The notes below the pieces were generated by a model that was not told the DNA's origin, searched no databases, and saw only the letters and a program-made list of their open reading frames with translations. A stretch of DNA of 64,000 nucleotides from Gordionus sp. m RMFG-2023 (lineage: Eukaryota; Nematomorpha; Gordioida; Chordodea; Parachordodidae). Both the position numbers and the translations under genes were made by a program. The stretch spans positions 22,731,366 through 22,795,365 of the forward strand of contig NC_088777.1 of assembly GCF_954871325.1 (NCBI RefSeq). Direction: 5' to 3'. Positions 51,601 to 61,538 of the stretch are shown here, in pieces; position 1 is the stretch's first letter; every line of letters begins with the position of its first letter.

Positions 51601-53622
51601 ACCCAAGTTAGTGAGGAAAGATGTTTTTCAACAATTAATTATATATTATCTCCTTATAGATGTAATTTGAGTGAGACGAATTTTGAAAATATATTAATTG
51701 TGCAACTTAATAAAAAATTTTTTAAGTAATTGTTCATATTAAAATTAATCATTGATATTTATTTGTTTTATTTATAAATTAAATATTATTTTATAATGTT
51801 CAATTTATAAAAAAGAAGGTTTTATGTATGTGTTTTTTATTTTAATTATGAAATAAAAAATTTTTTTCCCTATGCATAATTCGAATGTTGGTTGAATATA
51901 AAAGCCAAACCGTTTTTAGAGGTTCGAACCTAACAGATATTTTTATTTTTTACGAACCGAACCTGAACCTTTTATCCGAACCTGAACCGAACCGATATTC
52001 GTTTCGGTTTGGATCCCTGGTTGTATATTATAAAACTTATAGAGCCGATCTTTTAAATATTAGTAAAACAATCTTATGTATAATTACATAACTTTAATAG
52101 ATAGTATTTGGAATCATATAAATTGTGTTTTTTTACAGTTTTTAAAAAACGTCCTGTCTAGAAGTCGGCCTTCATCAGATTTCTTGTGTTCTTTCTTTCC
52201 TTCTTTCTTTTATGCACCAAAATAAGATAAGGAATATATCACTTTTTAGTTACATATTGTCCTTTTTCAACGGGACTTTTTTTAAAAATATGCCTCATAA
52301 CTTGCTAACTTGGTTTAAAAATGAGACTATGTGACTAAAAAAGCAATATAGTGGATTATTATATAATATAAAAAAACCAGACTTATAAGATATCATCTGT
52401 ATCATCGCATATTCCATTAGGGTTAGACATCATAAGTTATTACATTCACAAAGGTCGGGATCATGGAACGCCTGGCTACATGGCTTGGAGAAGGTACTGC
52501 AAAATTAAACCGGATAATATTAACGATTTTGAACAATTGGCAACCATATTTGGGGAAGAGAGGAGTGTCTTACTCAACGCCTTATACAGGTTTTTACTAA
52601 AACTTTATTTATATAAATTATATTTCATAATTTCCTAATACATGAGGAGAAATGTTAAATTTTTAAAAATTTCAATATTAAATTATGGTAATACAAAAAT
52701 CACATCACACCTCTATAACATTTGATGTGTTCCAAAAATAGAAATGCAAATTAATCATGACTAAATTTATAAATAAATAAAATAAACAGCAATGTCGAAG
52801 ACATTGATTTATTGGTCGGTCTCCTGTTAGAGGCGCATACTCAGAATGATGATTTTGGCACATTTGGACCAACCGCTTCTTGTATAATGGCGGATCAATT
52901 TATGAGACTAAGACGAGGGGATCGGTTTTGGTACGAATCAAATATCGAACCAAACAAATTTACTTCACGTTAGAAAATAATATTGTTTTCAAAAATTATT
53001 AACATCTGCTTTTATATATTAAATAATACCAACACATTCCTGCCCTTTGAAATAAAATATTTTTAAATGCGACAGAATTAAGTTTAAATAATAGTTTAGG
53101 ATATTTTTATAAATAATTATCATCTTTTAATTTGCTTAGATCAAATTAACGAGATAAAGAAAATAAAACTTTCAAGAATTCTTTGCCAAACTATGGACAT
53201 ACATAAGAATATACAACCAGATTCTTTCTTAGTTGCTGATGCCAACAGGTGGATTAAATACTTCTTGATAACTCTAAAATATTTTATAATATTGACCTTT
53301 TAGCAACTTTCCCTTGCCATGTGAATATCTATCAAGTTTGAATTTATCTCACTGGCGTGAAATAAGTAAATATTTATATATATATTATTTTTAAAATTAA
53401 AACAATAACAATATTCAATTATAAAATATCTAATATAAGAGATAATCGTTTCGTATTAACATAATATATTAAAATATCACAGGTGATTTTAACAACTTAC
53501 AAAAGTACACTGACAGAAAATTGGATGAAAACAAAATTCTGTTTTTCACTCAAATTGGCGCTAATAATGCCCATATAGAGGCTATGATAGAAATGAATGC
53601 TTATCAAAAAAGTTATTTATAG
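38486..53622 (+). CDS. Heme-peroxidase-like secreted protein, heme histidines missing
   Basis: Member of the animal heme peroxidase (peroxinectin/chorion peroxidase-like) superfamily. Exons in phase: 38486-39656, 39732-39837, 39994-40211, 40417-40596, 40707-40814, 40945-41046, 41088-41210, 41292-41438, 41764-41874; then 49744-49984; then 52421-52589, 52790-52968, 53140-53248, 53304-53365, 53483-53622. The product is about 1050 residues, with a signal peptide (MYRILVFIFQLSLIF). Family landmarks in order: CPIPSIKYACKPEKYRTHGG; INLASSFIDGSMIYG; RVNEN (catalytic Arg and heme-link Glu); HNYICEEL; WDDETLYQEARKIIG; LQHITYDELLP; GRDHGTPGY; DIDLLVGLLLEAH; IMADQFMRLRRGDRFWYE; LSHWRE. The distal box reads FILDDIL instead of LDHDL. 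The proximal region reads FAYLWGPN with no His, and NIQR is YIHK. It is therefore probably not an active peroxidase. The junctions around 49744-49984 are not in phase with what I could find, so small exons are missing from this model or the gene is decaying. Confidence 0.8.
39994..41874 (+). CDS. Peroxidase-like gene, exons 3-9: N-terminal half of the peroxidase domain
   Basis: Seven exons, joined in phase by GT-AG introns of 41-325 bp. They encode the segment from FRPEETLPF to NNYFE. Conserved: the YRTHGG block and paired cysteines, SSFIDGSMIYG, the catalytic Arg and the ester-linking Glu in RVNE, the HN helix and QHITYDE. Not conserved: the distal His, since the motif that normally reads FLDHDL reads ILDDIL in exon 40417-40596, which also loses the calcium-binding Asp after the His. 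Confidence 0.85.
42207..42262 (+). other. G-rich tract with G-quadruplex potential
   Basis: Several runs of three or more G within 56 bases (GGAGGGAGGG, GGGTGGGGG, GGGG and a long G run), in otherwise AT-rich sequence inside the long peroxidase intron. It may be the subterminal G tract of an old transposon. Confidence 0.5.
42510..44040 (-). pseudogene. RTE-like LINE, reverse transcriptase part, decayed
   Basis: Minus-strand pieces in order: DVDILPFKNKDGK, then RWKEYF near 44030-43950; a piece with HMVFRDLEKAFDN; the RT catalytic box FADDVVIL with HGLKVNREKTEYM (42914-43339); and a C-terminal LRWYGHTMRRP...GRPKLQF region (about 42640-42720). This order and the GRPK tail fit RTE/BovB-like LINEs. 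Several stops and frame changes make it non-functional. The 3' end is near 42510, and the 5' side is interrupted at 44040 by the hAT pair. Confidence 0.75.
44041..45390 (+). pseudogene. hAT transposon, copy C (same family as B), decayed
   Basis: Plus-strand transposase remnants from the TSVLVPE-like N-terminal segment (broken, 44200-44500) through KTKVTELRQPNNEL (44522-44725) to the C-terminal dimerisation block CEYVFSLPHSNASSERIFSL (45146-45388). It lacks the 5' terminus: it begins within the leader region right at the LINE junction. It is followed immediately by copy D in inverse orientation. Confidence 0.7.
45391..46544 (-). pseudogene. hAT transposon, copy D, 5' part, inverted relative to copy C
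   Basis: Minus-strand copy with a terminus CAGAGTTGCCAGGTCAAAAT at 46544 and a transposase piece MSKAIINVLGPKSRRSNLDDL (45754-46047, internally shared with copies A-C). It lacks the C-terminal third. Together with copy C it forms a tail-to-tail inverted pair inserted in the LINE. Confidence 0.7.
46545..47690 (-). pseudogene. RTE-like LINE, endonuclease part, decayed
   Basis: Minus-strand pieces: RLASLNIGTLKGK near 47460, an AP-endonuclease core with EIIGGDLNAHVG and GFGYGERNDEG (46952-47134), then LEPCVKWGKLK and GGNKSYKEL, WWNEEVQ toward 46545. This is the 5' half of the same LINE whose RT lies at 42510-44040. The stretch between WWNEEVQ and KNKDGK is missing, so the interruption came with loss of LINE sequence. 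Confidence 0.75.
47727..47794 (-). repeat. tRNA-like head (SINE or LINE 5' region)
   Basis: Reads GCCGGGGTGGCCTAGTGGG (box A) and later CCAGGTTCAATCCTGG, a perfect T-arm with box B. Acceptor stem pairing fails and the anticodon arm is poor, so it is not a working tRNA. It lies just upstream of the LINE's 5' end on the same strand, suggesting a tRNA-derived SINE or promoter next to the LINE. Confidence 0.6.
47903..49380 (+). pseudogene. hAT (GCGTACGCAG family), copy without the MITE
   Basis: Left end CAGACGCATACGTAGCAGG, right end ...CCTACGTTTGCATATC. The + strand transposase piece 48184-48525 (MRISESIILELKKIRANF ... VKVSQDALLPECKLW) and a hAT C-terminal block near 48650 (SPSTSEKTFSSLTRIKT) match the two copies at 57999 and 61539. 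It has no MITE in the C-terminal block, so it shows the pre-insertion state. It is frame-broken. No target duplication is recognisable. It sits in the long peroxidase intron. Confidence 0.7.
49744..49984 (+). CDS. Peroxidase-like gene, exon with the proximal-His region
   Basis: Encodes KKIFETVLKEYDLDIDSTTS and onward to LKDLLNK. The segment YDLDIDSTTSNVLSVSIAPF corresponds to the family's YDP..NPSISNxFATAAF block just before the proximal heme His. Here FAYLWGPNIF replaces the usual FRFGHSLI...PN, with no His in the stretch. The flanking acceptor (TTATTAG) and donor (AAG|GTATTA) are plausible, but the entry phase does not match the exon ending at 41874. Confidence 0.7.
50530..51190 (+). other. 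Peroxidase intron, with a possible missing exon
   Basis: The frame at about 50877-50925 reads AQDIDIDLRISAASNCS, which resembles the AQxxDxxIT block expected between LKDLLNK and GLD in peroxidases. Its splice phases do not fit the neighbouring exons as I see them. It is either a real exon with sites I missed or a decayed one. The rest is AT-rich. Confidence 0.35.
51205..52019 (+). mobile_element. Internally deleted hAT, 815 bp, with exact target duplication
   Basis: Ends CAGGGATCCACGAACC and GGTTTGGATCCCTG. Flanked by an exact 8-bp duplication, GTTGTATA (51197-51204 and 52020-52027). Subterminal GAACCGAACC repeats occur at both ends. It keeps only the C-terminal hAT dimerisation part on the + strand (PATQVSEERCFSTINY ... 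NLSETNFEN). It is a deletion derivative that would need another copy's transposase. It lies in a peroxidase intron. Confidence 0.85.
52421..53622 (+). CDS. Peroxidase-like gene, last five exons
   Basis: Exons 52421-52589, 52790-52968, 53140-53248, 53304-53365 and 53483-53622, all in phase, end at TAG 53622. They encode GLDIISYYIHKGRDHGTPGY, then SNVEDIDLLVGLLLEA, CIMADQFMRLRRGDRFWYE, INEIKKIKLSRILC, and CEYLSSLNLSHWREI, which is the usual end of the family. A further ~47-residue tail rich in Asn, Lys and Ala follows. The family's Asn that pairs with the proximal His (in NIQR) is Tyr here. Confidence 0.85.
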
Positions 53623-53932
53623 AAATTTATTATATCTTTACAATTATATTATTTTAAATTTCAAGATCTTTCGTTTTGCAGATCTCTGCTTTTAAATGAA
53701 TGAAAATTTGATAATATTTTATAACGGCCATTTTATAAAAATGTATAATAAATTTTATTGGAATTTTTTTTCAATTTTAAATATTTTGAACATTTAAAAT
53801 TTTAAGCTCCTTAAACCTAATAATCAATCTGTATTTCGTTATTTCCAATCAAAAACTTTTCGCCAATACACAAATTTAATTAACCCAAATATTTTCTTTA
53901 TATGCTCAGTATTAGTATACTGTGCCCAATAG

Positions 53933-55961
53933 CAGGATTGGGCTGTATCGCGGATATTTGTATCTTTTTTAAAATTTTGGAAAGTATCTTGTATCCAGTA
54001 TCTAAGATACATATTATTTAAAAGTATTTGTATCTTAACCAACTTTGTATTCAAAAAGATACAGATACTTTAAAAAAAATTATATTAGTTAATTTAAATA
54101 GTATTAAAATTTAAAATGATATTGTTTTAAGATTTAAATGAAAAATTTAATCAAAATTTAGATATTTTAAGATAATTTTTGATATTTGACGTTGGTCGTC
54201 ATATAGCAATTTGCTAACAATTAGAACTACCATATTTGAATCGTTTTATATCTGTCTATTTTAAAATTATGGAAGAAGAAAATAGAATAATATGTTTATC
54301 TTTGTCTTCAGATGATTCTTCAACCGAAAATTATAACAATAAATTTAAACTAAGCATACTTAATGGCAAATTTTTTGAAGTACTTCAAGATGATCATAAT
54401 AAAGAAATTCATCGTGACTTTGGTATTGACGAAAAAGTTATAGCAACTGTTACAGATAACGGCTCTAACTTTAAGAAAGCTTTCAAGGAGTTTGGATATT
54501 CTATGGAAGCTTTAGAGAATGACTTTGACATCAATGATGATGAATGTATAGAATTCGAAATCATTGAAAGTATTATTTAATACTTCTTTAAAATTTATTA
54601 TGATATTGTAAATTTAGTAAAAATTTTTATTAAAATAAAATTATTTATTTGTTTATTTAAGGGTCTAAAGAAGCCTCAATAACATTGCCTCAACACATTC
54701 GTTGTTTGTGCCATACGATAAGTCTAATTGCCACAATGTCGAGAGAGCTATTAAGGATTCTCCTAACATTTCTAAAATTCATCATCCTGCAATAGCTAAA
54801 TGTACTAAGCTATGGAATGCAAATAATAGGCCTAAAACTGCAGAATTTATCAAAGCAGTTTTAGGAAAACAATTAGTTACACCTTGTTGCACTAGATGGA
54901 ATAGTTTGTATGATAGTCTTCATAGTTTATTAAAATTTAAAGGCGAACTTCCTAAATTATGTCAAAAATTAGAATTTCCTAAATTAAGAGATATTGAAAT
55001 TCAATATTTAGAAGAATATTGCAATATAATGGCCCCATTGGCTATAGCGATTGACAAAATACAGAGTGAAATCAACTGCTATTATGGAGAATCAGCTCCA
55101 ATTTTAAATGTCGTTAAAAAAAATTACAAATTTAATTCAAACCATTCTACAATTTTGCAAACCATTAGCCATTGCCATAGAAAATTATTTAAATAAAAGA
55201 TTTAAAAATATATATGATTTTGATAACAATTTTAAAAGTGCATTTTTGGCAACTATTTCTCATCCCTATTTTAAAAAAAGTACCTTCAGGATTTTTTATT
55301 ACATGAAGTTTTAATTGTTTTTAAAAATAATATTGAAATTAATACTTCAACAAAATCTTCAATTGATGAAGATGATGATTACTTTTGCCTTAAAAGTACC
55401 ACATCCAATTCTAATAATTCAATAAATGATATTGAAATAGAGGTCCTAAATTATATGAAAGATGACAGGCGGAGTATAAATATGTTAAATAGTTACAAAT
55501 ATATAAAAGAAATATTTATTAAATATAACACAATATTACCCTCCTCAGCCCCCCCGTTGAAAGATTATTTAGCTTTGCTAATATGGTTAATAGACCAAAT
55601 CGTCAAAGATTGAACGATAAATCATTTGAAAAATTAATAATATAATAAATAATGCTGATTTATTATTATTTACTAATTATATAATTATTGTTATTTTCTA
55701 CAATTTATTTTAAATATTTTGTTATAAATTTATATTATAGATAAGAAAATAAATCTTTATACATTTTGATTTTGACTATTTAAAGTTTTTTTAAAAAATT
55801 ATCTTGTATCTTAGATACTTTTTTTTAAAAAAAATACAAGTATCTTGTATCTTATATCTTATTAAAATTTTTCTAAAATATCTTGTATCTTAAATACAAA
55901 ATTTTATAAAGTATCTGTATCTGTATCCGAATACAATTTTCTGAAAATTTACCCAACCCTG
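53933..55961 (+). pseudogene. hAT transposon, about 2.03 kb, decayed transposase
   Basis: Ends CAGGATTGGG and the inverse CCCAACCCTG, with target octamers CCCAATAG (53925-53932) and CCTAATAG (55962-55969) matching at 7 of 8. GTATCT/AGATAC motifs are dense at both ends. Coding pieces: VIATVTDNGSNFKKAF (second catalytic Asp, 54236-54580), an IRCLCHTI block, TPCCTRWNSLYDSL (54702-55196), and a broken C-terminal region around 55540. Frame changes separate the pieces. Confidence 0.75.
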
Positions 55962-55969
55962 CCTAATAG

Positions 55970-57240
55970 GATATACAATAAAAAATTTTATCTTTGAACT
56001 GCTCTTATTGTTTGACAAAGAAATTTAAATACAAATCATTTTATTCTCCCTTAATTTGAAAATTACAAAATTTAGATATATATATATATATATTAGATAT
56101 ACAATATTCAGTGCCCTCTATCGCGGAGGAGGAGGGGGGGGGGTATGGGTTATACAATAACGTTATAAGATTTAGAATCGGATGTGGTAGGGTTGTATGA
56201 CTCAAACCATGACTATGTACATTTAGGGCACCCCCACCTCCGATTCTAAAATTTAATGAAAATTAAAATAATATTCGTTTGTAATATTATTTATTCCTTT
56301 ATAATAACATCTAAAAAAATATCCAGGTTAAATATACAAATATTTCTGCAATAAAATTTGTCCTCGATAAATGCATGTAAAATAGACATGCACATGGCTG
56401 ACTATGTATGTTATTATTTATTAATTTACATTAATTTTTCAAAATTAATCCAGATTAAATATTTTGTTTAGGGAGGGGATACGAAGCAACTGCTTCCTAA
56501 AATTTATATGGGGGTACAGGCATTTGAAGCAATTGATTCATAGGAAAATATTGTTGGTACTTTTTTAGAAACTTTTATTTTTTAATTTTTTTAAAAAAAA
56601 TTTTTTACAAGTAAATATTTTATTTCAATTTTATTTTCAATTTCAAATATTCACATAGTTTAATAAAAATAAATTTAAAAAATAAATAAATATGTATTAA
56701 AAATTATATAATCAAAAATATTTAAAAAAAGGGGGGAAAGGGAGTGCCGGGATTAAAGAGATATATTGTTTGACATAGAGTCGAGAATGGAGATAAAATT
56801 GGATCTATTAAAAAAAATTTAATTTTAATTCATTTATTGAAAGCTTAGATTAAATAAATGGCAGAATATCAATTACATATTATTTTACATGAATCTACAC
56901 AGACACATATGATGGCTTATGGGAGACTTGTATTCGATATTAAAATCCCAAAAGAATGTGTTAATAATAATTGCTCAATCATAAGAATAAAAATAAGATG
57001 TCTTGGTTATTTGATTTCTAGTAGCCAAGCCTTCTGGGGGAACACGCAACAAGAAGGCTATTTGATAGGTTTTATAAATTTTTTGTTGATTCTGAACCTG
57101 TTCTCAAATTATATATACAAATAAAATGAAAGGGATAAAAAACAAAAAAAATTATAATCCAAACTATATTCCAATCTATTATCGTATAATAATATATAGA
57201 TATAAAAAAAATTCAAAAATAAATTGAATCTAATAGATAC
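55970..57240. other. Intergenic stretch
   Basis: No gene is supported. The open frame at 56858-57124 (88 codons) has no recognised domain. A purine/G-rich patch lies at about 56125-56150 and a G run at about 56730. Confidence 0.4.
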
Positions 57241-57242
57241 AT

Positions 57243-57592
57243 TAGAGATCTGCAAATGTAGTCGGGCTTGGTCAGGCCTAATATTTTTTAAGAAAATTCG
57301 GACCTTGTCTGGTCGGGCCTTAGAATTTTTTTTAAATATATCTAAATTTATCAATTTTATGTTGAATTTTTTATGTAAAAAATATTTGATTTTATTTATA
57401 GAAACTAGACGCTATATAACATATTTCGTTTATTTTGAGTAATTATAAAAATTAATTTTTATATTTAAATAAATTCGGGCCGGGCCGGTAAATTTTTTCA
57501 AAAAAAATTTCTGGTTCTGGTCGAGCCGGGAAAAACTTTATAAAAAAAATTTCGGACTAGGCCTGAAAAATTAGACTCGATGCAGATCACTA
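57243..57592. mobile_element. 350-bp hAT MITE with perfect 8-bp target duplication
   Basis: Ends TAGAGATCTGCA and TGCAGATCACTA. Flanked by AGATACAT at 57235-57242 and 57593-57600, an exact duplication. GGGCTTGG/GGCCGGG blocks lie at both ends. No coding capacity. Same family as 3964-4323 and probably a derivative of a larger element like 17714-18797. Confidence 0.85.
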
Positions 57593-57998
57593 AGATACAT
57601 CTCAATAGTAAATTAAAAATGGTGAAACACCAAAGCCAGTTGAAAGACTTATTGCTATATATTGTACGGATGACTAGTGTTGATATTTAAAAAAATATAA
57701 TATGCAAACTTAATTCCACGAATTTACCCCTCGAGTTGGGTAAAGCTATAATGGTTCTTCAAACTTGAGGTGAAGGATCAACGGAGTACGGGCTTTGATC
57801 AGAGCTGAAGCTCCAAATGCTGGGTGCTATTGTCATCGATTAAATTTAATCATTGTTCAATTCTGCTAAACTGTAAAGGAACTAGAAATATTTTGGGATC
57901 TTAAACTAGATTCATGTGTATTTCAATGGGGTTAAAAAATATGCAAGCATGTCAGAGTGATTTACTGACAAAATCTTAACATTTTTTACGCCTCAAGA

Positions 57999-59963
57999 CA
58001 TTGGCGTACGCAGCGGGGGGGGGCAGGGGGACAAATCCCCCCCCCCCCCCCCCCCCCCCCCCCCAAAGCCAAAAAATGCAGATGCCGGATATATTTTACA
58101 AAAATATTATTGTTTATATTAATTTATATTTGTTATTTATTCGTATCTCATATATTAAATATATATTTAATTACATTTATTATCACATTTATCTACTAAG
58201 TTATTTTATCAATTAATTTCGATTTCAAGTTTTCCGGCGTAATATTTACTTATTATTTTCAAATTTTTAGTGGCGTAATATTTATCTACCATTTTCAAAT
58301 TTTTAGTAAAATAATAATTATTTATGAAACTTCTTGTCCAATAGGGAAAAAGAAATTGCAACTTTGTCCAACGCGATAGAGTCTCTGCCATAAAGCAGTA
58401 ACAGCTTTTAAGGAGTTAGAAGAGCCAATTATTTGCTATTACTGAAATATCACAATGTCCTGAAAGAAATATTTCCTCAGAAGCAAGAAAATTATTGGAT
58501 TCAATGCTTTTTCCAAATTTTATTTCTCATTGGAATGTATTATTTAATTATACAACTATTTTAAGTATTACTTTTCAAAAACATGACATTGACTCGTTTA
58601 AGAAGATGAGAATAGCGGAAAGCATTTTATCAGAACTCAAGGAAATTAGGGCTAATGTTGATGAAGAATTTCATATTTTATATTTTATTGTTGAGTCAAA
58701 AGCAGAATATACGTGTTTAATATTTGTTTTCGTCGACTTGTAGCAAGACAAGCTCATCGTTAAAACATTAATATAGATTCAGTAGAAGAGTATATCTTAA
58801 ATACAGATACATTTATAACCCAAATAAATGAATTTTTAATTCATTATGCAGCACTTACTAATCTGCAAATATTACTTCCACAAAAGCCTTCCCAAGCTTT
58901 TTCAGATGGTGATAGAAAAAAAAATATTTGTTAGATTTTTATTATGAAGATGTTAAAGTATCTTATGATGCCTTACTAGCTGAATAGCTATGTTTATAAG
59001 ATTAACTATGATGATTGATATAGTCCCGAAAAATGCTATGGATGTTCTGCATTATTTCAAACACATTTTAGATTAAATTCCCAATGTATTAAAAGGGTTT
59101 ATAAACTCTTCCCATTAGTAAACTAATGAGAGAACATTCTCTTTTTTAAAAAGAATAACAGAGACCTGCAGAAGTACCATTTGCAGGGCACGACCTGGAT
59201 TTTTTTTAAAGATTTTATATGGCCCACCTGGGTTTTTTTTTAAAAATATTCAGGCCCGGCCCGGCTTTTTTTAAAAAAATGTTTAGGCCCGACTCGGCTT
59301 CTTTTAAAAAAATTTCAGGCCCGGCCCGGCTTTTTTTTAAATAAAATTTTCAGGCCCGGCCCGGATTTTTTAAAAATAAATTATATTTATTTTTGATTTT
59401 TATAGCTAATAATAACGAATTCAAATATAGGCTGTTTTAAAAAATATAGCCCGGATTGGGTGTTTTTTTTAAATAATTTCGGGCTCGGCCCGGGTATTTT
59501 TAAAAAAATTAAAATATTGTCCGGCCGGGGGCCGGGCCTGCAGGTCTCTGAAAAACATACCAAGAAGTACAACATCTGAAAGTAGATTGAAAGGTTTGGA
59601 TCTTTTGAATATTCATAGGTATTTGATGACAAGCAAGGATGAGATAATTGAAAAATTAGCTCAATCACAACGAAGATTGGATTTTACATTGTAAATATAT
59701 AACATACAAAATGCAATTATTCCTAAGAAACTTTTGGTGTTAAGGCTCAAAAAATTCCAAATTTCTATTTTGGATCATTTAAGTGATTCTTTATATATAA
59801 TTTTTTTATAATTCACATTAATTTAAAATTGTGTATTAGAAATAGTTATTAGTCCTAATAAATTTATGCTCGATATTTTTAAAAAACATTAATATTTCTT
59901 AAAAAATTTTATTATCCCCCCCCCCCCCCCCCCCCCCAGACCAAATTCCTGCGTACGTGCCTG
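57999..59963 (+). mobile_element. hAT (GCGTACGCAG family) carrying a nested MITE, forward copy
   Basis: Starts CATTGGCGTACGCAG and ends CTGCGTACGTGCCTG. Flanked by an exact 8-bp duplication, CCTCAAGA (57991-57998 and 59964-59971). Just inside the left end is a G run followed by a 28-base C run; a 22-base C run lies inside the right end. Transposase pieces on the + strand include KKMRIAESILSELKEIRAN (58495-58743) and a C-terminal ERTFSFLKRIT-like block interrupted by a MITE at 59159. It is broken by stops and shifts. Confidence 0.85.
59159..59550. mobile_element. MITE nested in the hAT at 57999-59963
   Basis: Ends CAGAGACCTGCAGA and CTGCAGGTCTCTG, inverted. It contains five or more GGCCCGGCCCGG-type blocks alternating with A/T runs. 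It is inserted into the C-terminal transposase region just after AAGAATAA, which is continuous in the 47.9-kb copy. The identical position in the inverted copy at 62 kb shows a single insertion event. Confidence 0.8.
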
Positions 59964-60257
59964 CCTCAAGAATACCATTGAATGATATTAACTTATATGT
60001 TTAAAATAAAAAATATTTATTTTATGCTTATATTGTCCTATTCAGTTAAGAAGTATAATTTAAGTTATTGTCGAGTATCATTTTTTAATTATATTATATA
60101 ATGATACTAAATTTATAAATATTTTTTCTAAGCTTAAGATTTTATGTTTATCTTCTGATTTTGAAAGTTCTAGGCTCATTTCAATCCAAAAAGGAAGGCT
60201 TTATATACTTTAATTGTAAATATAATATTTTATTTAAGCTTTAAAATCAGTGTTTTT

Positions 60258-60345
60258 GCCAGGGATGTGAACCTTCCTTCTAAAAAAATGGGTTCGGGTT
60301 TGGGTTCAGTGAAAAATCTCGAATCTATAAAATTTTAAAATCAAA
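60258..60345 (+). repeat. Possible end of a CAGGGATCC-family hAT
   Basis: CAGGGATGTGAACC followed by GGGTTCGGGTTTGGGTTC resembles the end of the 815-bp element at 51205. No partner end was found nearby. Confidence 0.3.
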
Positions 60346-60354
60346 CTTCGTTTT

Positions 60355-60983
60355 GCACACTTAAGGAAATGATTGAAGAGACCTTTGCTAAGGGTGATAT
60401 CGAAGTTATCTGTGAATTTTACCATTTTAATATGACTCAAGTTTTTGATGAAATGTTCAACTTTCGAAATATTTAAATCATGACCAAAAGGGGGGATGTA
60501 ATTGTTAAGATGACATGATAGTTTAATAATCAAAAGATTTGCCAGTCTGAAAATTGTAAATTTATTTTATATATTTATATTCATACATTATTTATCTTCT
60601 TCTGATGATGATAATTCTGTTACTTGTTATGATTCAGACTGGAAAGAAACTACTCTTTTATTTTACCTTATCGTTTACTTTCATATTTTTCTGCTTTCCC
60701 TTAATTTATCAATTTTATATAAATATGTATTAACTATTCATACCATCCATGCACTGCAGAAAGGTTTATGATAAAATAAAACTAATTAAAACAAAACTTC
60801 GAAGTATACTTTAAATCCATTTCTTAATAATATTTTCAATGGAACAAAATTTATTTAGGCAACTAAATCAACGAAATTATAACTTCTTTCGCTTTATCTT
60901 CCTCTACTAATTTTAAATATTTTCTAATGTTTATAATATTTTTATACATTCCTTAACTCGGAGGGTGTAGCGTAGCCACTTAG
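60355..60983 (+). pseudogene. 3' part of a ZMYM1-like hAT
   Basis: This is the reverse complement relative of 2040-2760: it shares the DIEVICEFYHFN-like segment and the following non-coding stretch. It ends at a CTCGGAGGGTGTAGCGTAGCC segment, whose complement GGCTACGCTACACCC resembles common hAT termini. Only the C-terminal half is present. Confidence 0.5.
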
Positions 60984-60989
60984 TTAAAT

Positions 60990-61530
60990 GTAAAGATGAA
61001 GGAGTATAAATATATTTTATATTAAGGAAAATAAGAGATAATCCATTCTTTATCTTTTTCAGTTTTATTTTTTAAATTTACTAAATTAATATCTATAAAA
61101 TGCTCATAAACTTGTTCAAATACTTTCTAATTTTTCAAATAAATAAATATAATTACTTCACAATTTTTATCGCTTTGTTTTTATTTTATTTTAATATATA
61201 CCTCATCTCATCCATCCAAATGTTGCCACAAATAATCATTCTATGGGAAGCACGTTGTATTTCGTTAAATTTAACATTATTTTAATTTTAAAATTTTTAG
61301 GGCGACTATTTTTACTAAAATATTTATTATTTTATTGTAAATATTTCTTTTTTTAATATTGATTTTCCCCATCAGGTTCAGTGGTAATAATTTTATTAGA
61401 GAGAGATACCATTACCCTTATTGTTTTTGTGACCTTTATCATTTATTAAATTTGAATTTAAAGATTTTTTTAAATATTTGTCCTAAAACTTGAGGCATAT
61501 TTATAAAAAAATATATTTTAACCCTTATAT
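60990..61530. other. Short intergenic AT-rich stretch
   Basis: No gene or element end supported between the hAT remnant and the inverted hAT copy. Confidence 0.4.
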
Positions 61531-61538
61531 ATCTCCGG

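Noticed and set aside
56858-57124. An 88-codon open frame beginning MAEYQLHIILHES
   Set aside because: No recognised domain, no splice partners, and a hydrophobic low-complexity end. It is not enough to call a gene.
60306-60533. A minus-strand 75-codon gene
   Set aside because: It is antisense to the decayed hAT fragment, whose + strand matches the copy near 2.6 kb.
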